This document shows, one piece after another, positions 1 to 6,910 of a DNA stretch of 15,854 bases (position 1 is its first letter; each line of letters opens with the position of its first letter). A program made the translations under genes and the position numbers. The notes beneath the pieces are model-generated. The model did no database searches and was not told the DNA's origin. It saw only the letters and a program-made list of their open reading frames with translations. The stretch spans positions 1 through 15,854 of the forward strand of contig CADBPB010000018.1 of assembly GCA_902796525.1 (NCBI GenBank), written 5' to 3'. Source of the DNA: an uncultured Erysipelotrichaceae bacterium. Lineage in GTDB: Bacteria; Bacillota_I; Bacilli_A; Erysipelotrichales; Erysipelotrichaceae.

Positions 1-744
1 ATGCTGAAACTGGCGGATGATACGATGATGATCAAGTATCTGACGAAGAATATCGCCGCTTCCAATGGGCTGAGCGCTACCTTCATGCCGAAACCGATCT
101 ATGACGAAGCGGGTAACGGCATGCATGTGCATATGCTTCTGAGAAAAGATGGAAAGAATGTGTTCTACGAAAAGGGAAACTATGCGAATCTCTCGCAGAC
201 AGCCTTGTATTTCATAGGAGGACTGCTCAGCCATGTGAGATCCCTGTGTGCATTCTGCAACCCGAGTACGAATTCCTATAAGCGTCTGGTTCCCGGATTC
301 GAGGCTCCGGTCACGATCGGCTTCGCTTCCGCAAACAGAAGCGCGGTCATCCGCATTCCAAGCTATGCCAAGAGCGAAGAAAGCGTGCGTTTCGAGTTGC
401 GCAATCCCGATGCTACGGGGAATCCTTATTTCATCTATGCGGCGATCCTGATGGCCGGATTGGATGGCATCATCAATAAGATCGATCCATATCAGCGCAA
501 CTGGGGACCGTTCGATTTCAATCTTTATGATCTTTCTGAAGAAGAAAAGGCGCATCTGGAACATCTTCCAACGAACCTGGAAGAAGCGCTGGCGGCATTG
601 GAAGAAGATCACGATTATCTGCTTGAAGGAAATGTTTTCCCTCAGGAACTGCTGAAGAACTGGATGAAGATGCTGAGAAAAGATCTTTCCGAGATCAATT
701 CCAAACCGCATCCTGTCGAGTTTAAACTATACTATGACTTGTAA
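1..744 (+). CDS. glnA: Glutamine synthetase, type I, C-terminal part (5' truncated by window edge)
   Basis: Cytosolic ATP-dependent amidation of glutamate with ammonium. The 247 residues seen are roughly the last 55% of a GSI subunit (family usually about 440-470 residues). The reading frame is open at base 1, so the ATG there is probably internal. Visible family marks: MPKP at about residues 29-32 followed by GNGMHVHM (ATP-binding signature with metal-binding His), NPSTNSYKRLVPGFEAPV-like substrate loop near 90, NRSAVIRIP near 112, the RFELRNPDATGNPY stretch and LMAGLDGI. An NLYDL segment near 173 matches the place of the adenylylated tyrosine in enterobacterial enzymes; whether it is modified here is unknown, and Bacillus-type enzymes are instead controlled by feedback and GlnR. 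The stop lies 16 bases before the next gene, so co-transcription with it is likely. Identity is secure; subtype is less so. Confidence 0.93.
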   Translation: MLKLADDTMMIKYLTKNIAASNGLSATFMPKPIYDEAGNGMHVHMLLRKDGKNVFYEKGNYANLSQTALYFIGGLLSHVRSLCAFCNPSTNSYKRLVPGFEAPVTIGFASANRSAVIRIPSYAKSEESVRFELRNPDATGNPYFIYAAILMAGLDGIINKIDPYQRNWGPFDFNLYDLSEEEKAHLEHLPTNLEEALAALEEDHDYLLEGNVFPQELLKNWMKMLRKDLSEINSKPHPVEFKLYYDL

Positions 745-760
745 AGAAAGAGGTAGATCT

Positions 761-2734
761 ATGGACCGTCCACAATTCCCAAAAAGAGCCGTCATTACCG
801 GAGGCATGCCTTATGGCAATAAAACGCTGCACTTCGGTCATATCGGAGGCATGTATGTGCATGCGGATGTTTTTGCGCGTTTCCTGAGAGACCGCATTGG
901 CAAAGAAAACGTCATTTTCGTATCGGGAACCGACTGTTACGGCTCGCCGATCGCGGAAGGCTATCGCAAGAAAGTCGATGAAGAAGGTTTTCAGGGAACG
1001 ATCGAGGATTATGTGAATGAGAATCATCAGACACAGAAAAAGACGCTGGAGAATTATGAGATCAGCCTGGATATCTTCGGCGCTTCGGGGCTGGGGGATA
1101 CCAGGGAAGTGCATCAGCAGGAGACGAATGAATTCATTGCGAAACTGTACGAGAACGGATGGCTGGATAAGATGGTCACCAAACAGTTCTATGATCCGAA
1201 ATACCACTGTTTCCTCAACGGCAGACAGGTCGTAGGCAAATGCCCGATCGATAACTGCCAGTCGGAGAAAGGCTATGCCGACGAATGCGACTTAGGCCAT
1301 CAGTACATGCCGGAAGAACTGATCGATCCGAAATCGACGCTATCAGGAGAAACTCCTGAAATGCGCGATGTCGAGAATTGGTACTTCCGTCTGACAGATT
1401 TCAATGATCTGCTGAAAGAATATGTGGCAGACATCAAGACGAAGCCGTATGTCAGACGCATCGTTGCGGAAACGATGGAAGAATCTTTGGGAAAACCTGT
1501 CATTTACATTCAGGAAAAATATCTCGCTCAGTACAAGGAGATCGAATCCCGATTGCCTGAACATTCCAATTCGGATCTTGCCAACATCAAAGGAAGCTTT
1601 ATCGTTTCGTTTGAAACGCTGAAGCAAAGAGAGATCGCCTGCCCGATCCTTTCCAACGCCAATATCCGTTACCGTACCGGCAAGACGCTTGTTCCATTGA
1701 GACTGACGGGCAACATCGAATGGGGCGTGAAATGTCCTGAACTGGATGGAACGACCGACGGCCTGACCATCTGGGTCTGGCCGGAAAGCCTGTGGGCGCC
1801 GATTTCCTTTACAAAGGCTTATCTCAAGAGAAAAGGACTTGATGAGAGCAGATATCTGGACTACTGGGCCAGCAAAGATGCGATGGTTTATCAGTTCATC
1901 GGGCAGGATAACATTTATTTCTATGGTGTCGCCCAGATGCCTCTGTGGATGGCCCAGCAAGGCAGCAAGGATCTTAAGATAAATCCGGAAGAGGGACAGC
2001 TGCAGCTTACGACGCTCGTAGCGAATCACCATATCCTTTTCCTGGATAAGAAAGCATCCTCTTCGGGTTCGATCAAGCCACCGATGGCGCAGGATCTGCT
2101 GGAATACTACACCGCCGAACAGCTGAGAGCCCATTTCCTGTCCCTGGCATTGGGAAACAAATCGGTCAGCTTCATGCCGAAACCGCTGAATCCGGAGGCT
2201 CCGGAAAACGAACCGGATCCCGTCCTTGCACAAGGGAACCTCTTTACCAATGTCCTGAACCGGATGGTCAGAGGCGCTTTCTATGCGGCACAGAAGTATT
2301 TCGATGGCATCCTGCCTTATGGTGAAGTATCTCCGCAGCTGAAAGCGGATGCGGAGCGGACGATACTCAATTATGAAAGACACATGTACCGTTTCGAACT
2401 GCACCAGATCATCAACGATCTGGATTCCTATATCCGCAATGCCTCGAAATACTGGTCCAAGAATTCCAATGACATCGATCATGTGAAACAGGTCCTGATC
2501 GATACTTTCTATATGATCCGGGTCGCTACCGTGCTGTCGCATCCGGTCGTTCCGTCCGGAACAGAAAAGACATGCGACTATCTGAATGCCGATCCTGATG
2601 CGTTCTTCAGCTGGGACAACATATTCAAGGATATCTATGAACTTGTCGAGGATCCTGAACATCATCAGCTGAAGACGCTGAAAGAAAAGGAGGACTTCTA
2701 TGTCAAGCATCCAAGCCAGTTTAAGCAAGACTAA
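761..2734 (+). CDS. Methionyl-tRNA synthetase-like class I aminoacyl-tRNA synthetase with KASSS instead of KMSKS
   Basis: 657 residues. The Rossmann-fold catalytic core of MetRS is recognisable: a GGMPYGN start, HFGH (residues 24-27) as the HIGH motif, a FVSGTDCYGSPI strand, a zinc-knuckle-like insert with C161, C166, C176 and H180, then an EELIDPKSTLSGETPEMRDVENW-type stretch that is strongly MetRS-like. The KMSKS loop reads KASSS (residues 431-435), so the second lysine is replaced by serine. The middle contains an extra segment (about 245-330) not found in standard MetG. No C-terminal EMAP-like tRNA-binding domain is seen; the last 150 residues look like a helical anticodon-binding domain. 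Start: ATG at 761 has AAGAAAGAGG seven bases upstream, preferred over an in-frame ATG at 734 that overlaps glnA. It overlaps the next gene by 35 bases. It resembles a second MetRS-like family that I recall from clostridia and relatives; whether it charges tRNA-Met is unproven. Confidence 0.8.
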   Translation: MDRPQFPKRAVITGGMPYGNKTLHFGHIGGMYVHADVFARFLRDRIGKENVIFVSGTDCYGSPIAEGYRKKVDEEGFQGTIEDYVNENHQTQKKTLENYEISLDIFGASGLGDTREVHQQETNEFIAKLYENGWLDKMVTKQFYDPKYHCFLNGRQVVGKCPIDNCQSEKGYADECDLGHQYMPEELIDPKSTLSGETPEMRDVENWYFRLTDFNDLLKEYVADIKTKPYVRRIVAETMEESLGKPVIYIQEKYLAQYKEIESRLPEHSNSDLANIKGSFIVSFETLKQREIACPILSNANIRYRTGKTLVPLRLTGNIEWGVKCPELDGTTDGLTIWVWPESLWAPISFTKAYLKRKGLDESRYLDYWASKDAMVYQFIGQDNIYFYGVAQMPLWMAQQGSKDLKINPEEGQLQLTTLVANHHILFLDKKASSSGSIKPPMAQDLLEYYTAEQLRAHFLSLALGNKSVSFMPKPLNPEAPENEPDPVLAQGNLFTNVLNRMVRGAFYAAQKYFDGILPYGEVSPQLKADAERTILNYERHMYRFELHQIINDLDSYIRNASKYWSKNSNDIDHVKQVLIDTFYMIRVATVLSHPVVPSGTEKTCDYLNADPDAFFSWDNIFKDIYELVEDPEHHQLKTLKEKEDFYVKHPSQFKQD

Positions 2735-3800
2735 AGCGGAAATGGAATCCGTGGCGATCACGGATAATATCCGGCTTGCGGACGATGATCAGAGCGTCAT
2801 CATTATCGACCAGGTCAGATTGCCGAATGAACTGATATATAAATCCATAGACAACCTGGAGGATGCCTATCAGGCGATCAAGAAACTGGAAGTCAGAGGC
2901 GCGCCTGCCATCGGCATTTTCGCCGGTTATGCGATGTATATGCTGTCAAAAAAGGATGAGGAGAAAGACTTCGTTTCGTTCTATGAGGGCTTTATCAGGA
3001 ATAAAGAGTATCTGAACTCTTCCCGGCCGACGGCGGTCAATCTTTCCTGGGCATTGCGCAGGATGGATGGGATCGTGCAAGCAAACAGGGAAAAACCGGT
3101 CGAAGAGATCGTCAAAATGCTGAAACAGGAAGCGATCGCGATCCATAACGAAGACATCGAAATGTGTCTGAAGATCTGTGAATATGGGCTATCGCTGCTG
3201 AAAGACGGTGATGGCGTGCTGACGCATTGCAATGCGGGTCCGCTGGCGACTTCGTTCGGCACTGCGCAGGGTCCTTTCCTGCTGGCGAAAGCCAGAGGGA
3301 TGAATCTGCATGTCTACGCGGATGAGACCAGGCCGCTGCTGCAAGGAGCCAGACTGACCTCCTACGAACTGCAGAAAGCAGGGGTGGATGTGACTTTGAT
3401 CTGCGACAATATGGCTTCCATCGTCATGAAAAACGGATGGATCAACGCCTGTTTCGTAGGTTGCGACCGTATCGCGGCAAACGGCGATACCGCCAATAAG
3501 ATCGGCACTTCCGGTGTGGCCATTCTTGCGAAACACTACGGCATTCCCGTTTATTCGCTGGGTCCGAGTTCGACCATCGACATGAACTGTCCGGATGGCG
3601 ATCACATCCATATCGAATTAAGAGATCCCGATGAGATCAAAAACATGTGGTATGCCAAACCGATGGCTTTGCCGGAAGTAAAGTGCTACAATCCTTCATT
3701 CGATGTGACCGATCATGAGCTCCTGACCGGTATCGTGACCGAGAAAGGCATCATCTATCCGCCGTTCGATGTCAATCTGAAGAAACTATTCAATGAATAA
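2700..3800 (+). CDS. mtnA: MtnA-family isomerase (S-methyl-5-thioribose-1-phosphate isomerase or related aldose-1-phosphate isomerase)
   Basis: 366 residues, close to the usual 340-370. Aldose-ketose isomerase related to eIF2B subunits; in the methionine salvage pathway it converts methylthioribose-1-phosphate to methylthioribulose-1-phosphate, and relatives act on 5-deoxyribose-1-phosphate. Family marks: RGAPAIG (66-72), RPTAVNLSWAL (109-119), THCNAG with the catalytic-type C177, DETRPLLQGARLT (208-220) and GCDRIAANGD with the catalytic-type D256, followed by NKIGT. An N-terminal extension of about 25 residues precedes the core. AAGGAGG at 2687-2693, six bases before the ATG and inside the upstream gene, fixes the start; the 35-base overlap implies translational coupling with the MetRS-like protein. 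No mtnK, mtnB/D or deoxyribose-salvage gene is nearby, so the substrate cannot be decided from context. Confidence 0.87.
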   Translation: MSSIQASLSKTKAEMESVAITDNIRLADDDQSVIIIDQVRLPNELIYKSIDNLEDAYQAIKKLEVRGAPAIGIFAGYAMYMLSKKDEEKDFVSFYEGFIRNKEYLNSSRPTAVNLSWALRRMDGIVQANREKPVEEIVKMLKQEAIAIHNEDIEMCLKICEYGLSLLKDGDGVLTHCNAGPLATSFGTAQGPFLLAKARGMNLHVYADETRPLLQGARLTSYELQKAGVDVTLICDNMASIVMKNGWINACFVGCDRIAANGDTANKIGTSGVAILAKHYGIPVYSLGPSSTIDMNCPDGDHIHIELRDPDEIKNMWYAKPMALPEVKCYNPSFDVTDHELLTGIVTEKGIIYPPFDVNLKKLFNE

Positions 3801-4209
3801 CCGCAAAATCTACCGATTTCTCCAGCTTACCTGGGGCATCATTCAGAATGCCGTCGGTTATCTTGTGTTCAGATATTGCATCCGGCATCACTATCCGGTA
3901 TTTCGTTTCCAGAATGCCTATGTTTCCTTATGGAAACGTCGCGATTCGGCATCGATCGGGATGTTCATCTTTTTAGGCTATCCTTCGACCGATATTCTGG
4001 CCCATGAATACGGACACACGATACAGTCCTGCATCCTGGGCCCTTTGTATTTCCCGCTGATCGGACTTCCTTCCTTGATCTGGTGTCATGGAAAACGTTT
4101 CGAGCAGAAACGCCAGCGAGGGATCTATCGCTACAGCGATTTCTATTCGGAACGCTGGGCTAACCATCTGGGTGAGAAATATACCAGATTCAGAGCCATC
4201 GATTATTGA
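3793..4209 (+). CDS. Small HEXXH-motif membrane-associated protein, putative metallopeptidase-like
   Basis: 138 residues, function unknown. It contains HEYGHTIQS (HEXXH at 71-75), a zinc-binding pattern typical of metallopeptidases, followed by a hydrophobic stretch (about 80-97) and by FYSERWANHLG (117-127), whose E120 is a possible third metal ligand. An N-terminal segment (about 8-30) is also moderately hydrophobic. I recall similar short proteins with this HEYGH...SLIW...FYxExWA pattern in other Firmicutes, none with a proven role to my knowledge. It starts inside the last codons of mtnA (8-base overlap) with only a weak purine-rich stretch upstream, so it is probably translated by coupling. 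It closes the glnA-to-here run; the promoter of the next operon overlaps its stop codon. Coding status is well supported by the conserved motif; enzymatic activity is not shown. Confidence 0.7.
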   Translation: MNNRKIYRFLQLTWGIIQNAVGYLVFRYCIRHHYPVFRFQNAYVSLWKRRDSASIGMFIFLGYPSTDILAHEYGHTIQSCILGPLYFPLIGLPSLIWCHGKRFEQKRQRGIYRYSDFYSERWANHLGEKYTRFRAIDY

Positions 4210-4234
4210 CTATTCAAATGTTTTTTAGTATATT
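4206..4234 (+). promoter_or_regulatory. Sigma-A-type promoter of the rpmG-secE-nusG operon
   Basis: TTGACT at 4206-4211, a 17-base spacer, then TATATT at 4229-4234. The -35 box overlaps the stop codon of the preceding gene. The predicted start point is near 4241, about 43 bases before rpmG. No experimental support. Confidence 0.7.
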
Positions 4235-4236
4235 AT

Positions 4237-4262
4237 AAGAGGTTATCAAGAGATAACTTTTT
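4237..4262 (+). promoter_or_regulatory. Stem-loop at the predicted 5' end of the rpmG-secE-nusG transcript
   Basis: GTTATC (4242-4247), loop AAGA, GATAAC (4252-4257); pairing extends outward to 11 base pairs including two G-U pairs. It begins almost exactly at the predicted transcription start. It could be a 5'-terminal stabilising hairpin, or, since a short T-run follows the core stem, a weak terminator for read-through from the upstream genes. Which of these it does cannot be told from sequence. Confidence 0.4.
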
Positions 4263-4283
4263 ATATACGTTGAAGGAGGAATT

Positions 4284-4433
4284 ATGAAAGAAAAGAAAAA
4301 GATAATTCTTACCTGCTCCGAATGTCTGTCACGCAATTATGTGACATTCCATAACAACAGTTCAAAAAGGATCGAGCTTATGAAGTACTGTCCGAAATGC
4401 AACAGGCACACGCTGCATAAGCAGACCAAATAG
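4284..4433 (+). CDS. rpmG: 50S ribosomal protein L33
   Basis: 49 residues, the normal L33 length. Component of the large ribosomal subunit near the E site. The sequence is lysine-rich and carries two CxxC pairs (C11/C14 and C36/C39), i.e. the zinc-binding (C+) form, with the typical NYVTFHNNSS and KRIELMKYCPKC stretches. AAGGAGG lies directly upstream (about 4273-4279) with good spacing. It is the first gene of the rpmG-secE-nusG cluster, an order common in Gram-positive bacteria. Zinc-containing L33 is often swapped for a zinc-free copy under zinc limitation in Firmicutes; whether this genome has such a copy is not visible here. Confidence 0.95.
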   Translation: MKEKKKIILTCSECLSRNYVTFHNNSSKRIELMKYCPKCNRHTLHKQTK

Positions 4434-4442
4434 GGAGGCAAT

Positions 4443-4622
4443 ATGAAGTGGTTTAGTTTAAGCGCCATCTGGAAAGAAATCTCGAAGATCCGTTGGCCTA
4501 AGAAAGCAGATTTATTCAGCAATTCCGTTCAGGTAATCATTTTTACCGGTTTCTTCGTTCTGTTCTTCGCTTTATGCCTGGCTGTCATTTCCGCCTTGCT
4601 GAATGCGATAGGAGTATTGTAA
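4443..4622 (+). CDS. secE: Preprotein translocase subunit SecE
   Basis: 59 residues, typical of the short single-spanning Gram-positive SecE. Part of the SecYEG channel in the cytoplasmic membrane. The amphipathic N-terminal segment contains the family hallmark KEISKIRWPKK (about 11-21), followed by one transmembrane helix (about 30-56). GGGAGG just before the start gives a good ribosome binding site, nine bases after rpmG ends. The stop overlaps the nusG start (TAATG), the usual arrangement for this pair. Confidence 0.95.
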   Translation: MKWFSLSAIWKEISKIRWPKKADLFSNSVQVIIFTGFFVLFFALCLAVISALLNAIGVL

Positions 4623-5176
4623 TGACGGAACAGCTCGGTAAAAAAGAGTGGTATGTCGTCAATACCTATGCCGGTCATGAAAACAGAGTAAAAGACAACC
4701 TGGAAAAACGTCTGGAAACGATGGGCATCTCGGAAAACCTGTTCCGTATCGTCGTCGCCGAAGAGACGCAGATCGAAATCAAGAACGACAAATCCAAAGA
4801 AGTCGTCAAGAATATCTTCCCGGGTTATCTGTTTGTGGAAATGATCATGACCGATGAGGCATGGTATGTCGTACGAAACACGCCTGGCGTTACCGGATTT
4901 ATCGGATCCTCCGGCGGCGGAGCGAAGCCGATTCCGGTCAAGCAGGAAGAGATCGACAGGATCTTACGAAGGATCGGCCAGTCCGATGCGGCGATCGAAG
5001 TCGATTTCACGGTCGGAGATACGGTCAAGATCCTTTCCGGACCGTTCAGTGGCATGGAAGGCAAGATCGAATCCATGAACGACCAGAATCAGGTAGCGAC
5101 CGTGCTGATCATCCTGTTCGGACGGGAAACGCCTACGGATATCAATTATGTCGATCTGGCGAAAGCGGATCTTTAA
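4622..5176 (+). CDS. nusG: Transcription termination/antitermination factor NusG
   Basis: 184 residues from ATG 4622, which overlaps the secE stop; a longer frame begins at 4574 inside secE but lacks a ribosome binding site and NusG homology, so the shorter form is chosen. Binds RNA polymerase and affects pausing, processivity and Rho- or ribosome-linked events. N-terminal NGN domain: KEWYVVNTYAGHENRVK (about 8-24), PGYLFVEM, and TPGVTGFIG. C-terminal KOW domain: VGDTVKILSGPFSGMEGKIE and the conserved FGRETP near 170. Length and domain layout are standard. Confidence 0.96.
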   Translation: MTEQLGKKEWYVVNTYAGHENRVKDNLEKRLETMGISENLFRIVVAEETQIEIKNDKSKEVVKNIFPGYLFVEMIMTDEAWYVVRNTPGVTGFIGSSGGGAKPIPVKQEEIDRILRRIGQSDAAIEVDFTVGDTVKILSGPFSGMEGKIESMNDQNQVATVLIILFGRETPTDINYVDLAKADL

Positions 5177-5188
5177 GGAGAACGTATT

Positions 5189-5407
5189 ATGAAAATAGTA
5201 TTATTGATCGTTGCAGTGCTGCTTATTATCGTTTCATTGCTGCAGGGCGGCAAATCAAGCGCTCTGGCTGCTTTTACCGGCGGCAATGACCTGGGCCTCT
5301 TCCAGAATGTGAAAGAAAGAGGACCGGAAAAAGTCATTTCTTATATTACGATGGCATTAGGAGTGATTTTCTTCGTCCTGGTTATCGTGATCAGAATCAC
5401 AGAATAA
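5189..5407 (+). CDS. secG: Preprotein translocase subunit SecG
   Basis: 72 residues with two transmembrane helices (about 2-18 and 48-69) separated by the conserved GGKSSALAAFTGG-like loop and a short cytoplasmic stretch. It assists SecYE/SecA-driven protein export. AAGGAG (5175-5180) overlaps the nusG stop codon. In many Firmicutes secG is followed by rnr (RNase R) and smpB; here rnr is missing and a hairpin followed by smpB comes next. Placing secG straight after nusG joins two Sec subunits in one operon. Confidence 0.93.
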   Translation: MKIVLLIVAVLLIIVSLLQGGKSSALAAFTGGNDLGLFQNVKERGPEKVISYITMALGVIFFVLVIVIRITE

Positions 5408-5435
5408 AATAGTGAAATCATATTTCACTATTTTA
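5405..5435 (+). terminator. AT-rich perfect hairpin between secG and smpB
   Basis: A 14-base-pair uninterrupted stem (5405-5418 with 5422-5435) around a CAT loop; the left arm includes the secG stop codon, and the right arm ends in TTTT. The A-run/T-run symmetry would fit a terminator working in either direction. It is GC-poor, so termination may be partial; it also lies only a few bases before the smpB ribosome binding site. Confidence 0.6.
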
Positions 5436-5446
5436 AATTAGGAAAT

Positions 5447-5887
5447 ATGAAAGATATCATCGTTAACAAGAAAGCTTATCATGATTATACGATCGAAGAT
5501 ACCTATGAAGCAGGTATCGTTTTGACGGGAAGCGAGATCAAATCGATACGGGCAGGAAAGGTATCGATCAAGGAAGCTTATGTCTCTTTCAAGGAGAATG
5601 AAGCATATGTCAAGAATATGCATATCGCGGAATACAAACAGGCGACCTACAACAATCATGAAGAACTGAGGGACAGGAAACTGCTGCTTCATCGCAGACA
5701 GATCAGCAAATTATCCGGAAAATGCAAGATCCAGGGCTATACCTGCATTCCTTTAAGACTGTATTATGTCGAAGGAAGAGTGAAGGTGGAGATCGCTCTG
5801 GCGAAAGGCAAGACCCTCTATGACAAGCGGGAATCCGCCAGAAAGAAAACCATGGAGATGCAGGCGAAACAGAGCCTGCGTCGCTAA
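5447..5887 (+). CDS. smpB: SsrA-binding protein SmpB
   Basis: 146 residues, normal for the family. SmpB binds tmRNA and delivers it to stalled ribosomes in trans-translation. Marks: an N-terminal KKAYHDY, GIVLTGSEIKSIR (about 23-35), KEAYVSFKENEAYVKNMHI, the YNNHEELRDRKLLLHRRQI block (about 68-86), then GKTLYDKRE and a basic tail ending in LRR, which is thought to reach into the empty mRNA channel. The ribosome binding site AGGAAA (5440-5445) is weak and close. No tmRNA gene (ssrA) is seen in the window. Position after secG is typical, but rnr is absent between them. Confidence 0.95.
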   Translation: MKDIIVNKKAYHDYTIEDTYEAGIVLTGSEIKSIRAGKVSIKEAYVSFKENEAYVKNMHIAEYKQATYNNHEELRDRKLLLHRRQISKLSGKCKIQGYTCIPLRLYYVEGRVKVEIALAKGKTLYDKRESARKKTMEMQAKQSLRR

Positions 5888-5920
5888 AAAATGCTATGAT
5901 AATGAAGGAGGAAAACTATC

Positions 5921-6490
5921 ATGGAAAAGTTTATCGTTGAAATCAGTGCAAGACATGTTCATGTGACCGATGAGCAGGTTGAGATTCTGTTTGGCAAAGG
6001 CCATACATTGACAAATAAAAAAGATCTGTCCCAGCCGGGTCAGTTCGCGTGCGAAGAGAAAGTCACGATCGTCGGTCCGAAGGGAGAACTGAAGGCTTCC
6101 ATTCTCGGTCCTACCAGAAAGGCTGCCCAGGTCGAAGTATCGCTGACGGATGCGCGCGCATTAGGCATCGAAGCGATGATCCGGGAATCCGGCGATATCG
6201 CGGGTACCAACGGCGTGAAGATCGTCGGACCGGAAGGCGAGATCGAACTGACCGAAGGCTTCATCGCTGCCAAGAGGCATATCCATATGACGCCGGAAGA
6301 TGCAAAGACATACGGCGTCGAAAACGGACAGATCGTAGATGTTCTGGTCGAGACGCCGGAACGAAGCCTGGTTTTTGGTGATACGGTCGTCAGAGTAAGA
6401 GAGGATTTCGCACTTGCAATGCATATCGATACCGACGAAGGAAATGCCGCAGGTATCAAAGGCAGCGCCATGGGCGAGATCGTAGCATAA
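5921..6490 (+). CDS. pduL: PduL-type phosphate acyltransferase (phosphotransacetylase/phosphotransbutyrylase-like)
   Basis: 189 residues. PduL enzymes transfer acyl groups between CoA and phosphate, linking acyl-CoA to ATP formation through acetate/propionate kinase. Two PduL repeats are visible: SARHVHV at 9-15 and KRHIHM at 118-123, both with zinc-ligand-type histidines, and MHIDTDEGNAAG at 167-178 with a further His. The protein starts directly with the first repeat and has no N-terminal amphipathic extension, so it is unlikely to be targeted to a microcompartment; no shell protein genes are nearby. This suggests a housekeeping cytosolic enzyme in fermentation, in place of the unrelated Pta. 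AAGGAGG at 5905-5911 gives a strong ribosome binding site. Confidence 0.9.
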   Translation: MEKFIVEISARHVHVTDEQVEILFGKGHTLTNKKDLSQPGQFACEEKVTIVGPKGELKASILGPTRKAAQVEVSLTDARALGIEAMIRESGDIAGTNGVKIVGPEGEIELTEGFIAAKRHIHMTPEDAKTYGVENGQIVDVLVETPERSLVFGDTVVRVREDFALAMHIDTDEGNAAGIKGSAMGEIVA

Positions 6491-6880
6491 ATGTATCGGA
6501 TCATTTATCTATTTATCACCCTTATCACCAAATTCCATAACAAGTTCATTTCTTTAAGCCAGAGAGCCGGTTTCGATCTTACCGATAAGCAGCTGCATTT
6601 TCTGATCATCGGTCTCTTCGGTTTCGGAATGCTTCTTGTGATACAGCCGATCTTCCGCTGGATGGCGAAACACGATGTGACGCTGCTGATCACGTTCATC
6701 TATGTGTTTACCGTCGTTATCGTCATCACTTTCGGGATCGAGATCGGTCAGGCCTATTCCGGCAGCGGAGACATGGATTTCTATGATATCGCTTCCGGTA
6801 TATTAGGCTTCTTCGTGTTCTTCTGCATCTATCTGGTCTTTTACCTTATCTATAAGAGAATCAGATACTCGAAGATATGA
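6491..6880 (+). CDS. VanZ-like small integral membrane protein
   Basis: 129 residues with about four hydrophobic segments (about 1-14, 35-53, 64-82, 101-121). The pattern DKxxHF (32-37), then ExxQ (84-87) and a DxDxxD cluster (94-99) before the last helix, resembles the VanZ family, a broad group of small membrane proteins; the founding member affects teicoplanin resistance in enterococci, but most members have no assigned role. The start codon directly abuts the pduL stop, with at best a poor ribosome binding site, so translation is probably coupled to pduL. No resistance genes are nearby. Family assignment is by motif impression and would need a profile search. Confidence 0.6.
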   Translation: MYRIIYLFITLITKFHNKFISLSQRAGFDLTDKQLHFLIIGLFGFGMLLVIQPIFRWMAKHDVTLLITFIYVFTVVIVITFGIEIGQAYSGSGDMDFYDIASGILGFFVFFCIYLVFYLIYKRIRYSKI

Positions 6881-6910
6881 TAAAATAGTAGTGCCTTAAG
6901 GAGGATCTAT

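Noticed and set aside
734..760. Upstream ATG at 734 as start of the MetRS-like protein
   Set aside because: It lies inside glnA without a ribosome binding site, while ATG 761 has a well-spaced one and begins at the conserved N-terminus.
722..1207. A 161-codon - strand frame at the glnA/MetRS-like junction
   Set aside because: Opposite well-supported coding sequence, and no motif or start signal.
1343..2761. A 472-codon open frame on the - strand across the MetRS-like gene
   Set aside because: It lies opposite a gene with clear synthetase motifs, has no ribosome binding site that I could identify and its translation shows no recognisable domain. The length follows from the codon use of the + strand gene.
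4861..5289. A 142-codon + strand frame overlapping nusG and secG
   Set aside because: Arg/Ser/Gly-rich out-of-frame reading of nusG and secG, which are both certain.
5891..5911. TGCTATGAT at 5892-5900 as an extended -10 promoter for pduL
   Set aside because: The start point would fall near 5907, inside the pduL ribosome binding site, and there is no -35 box.
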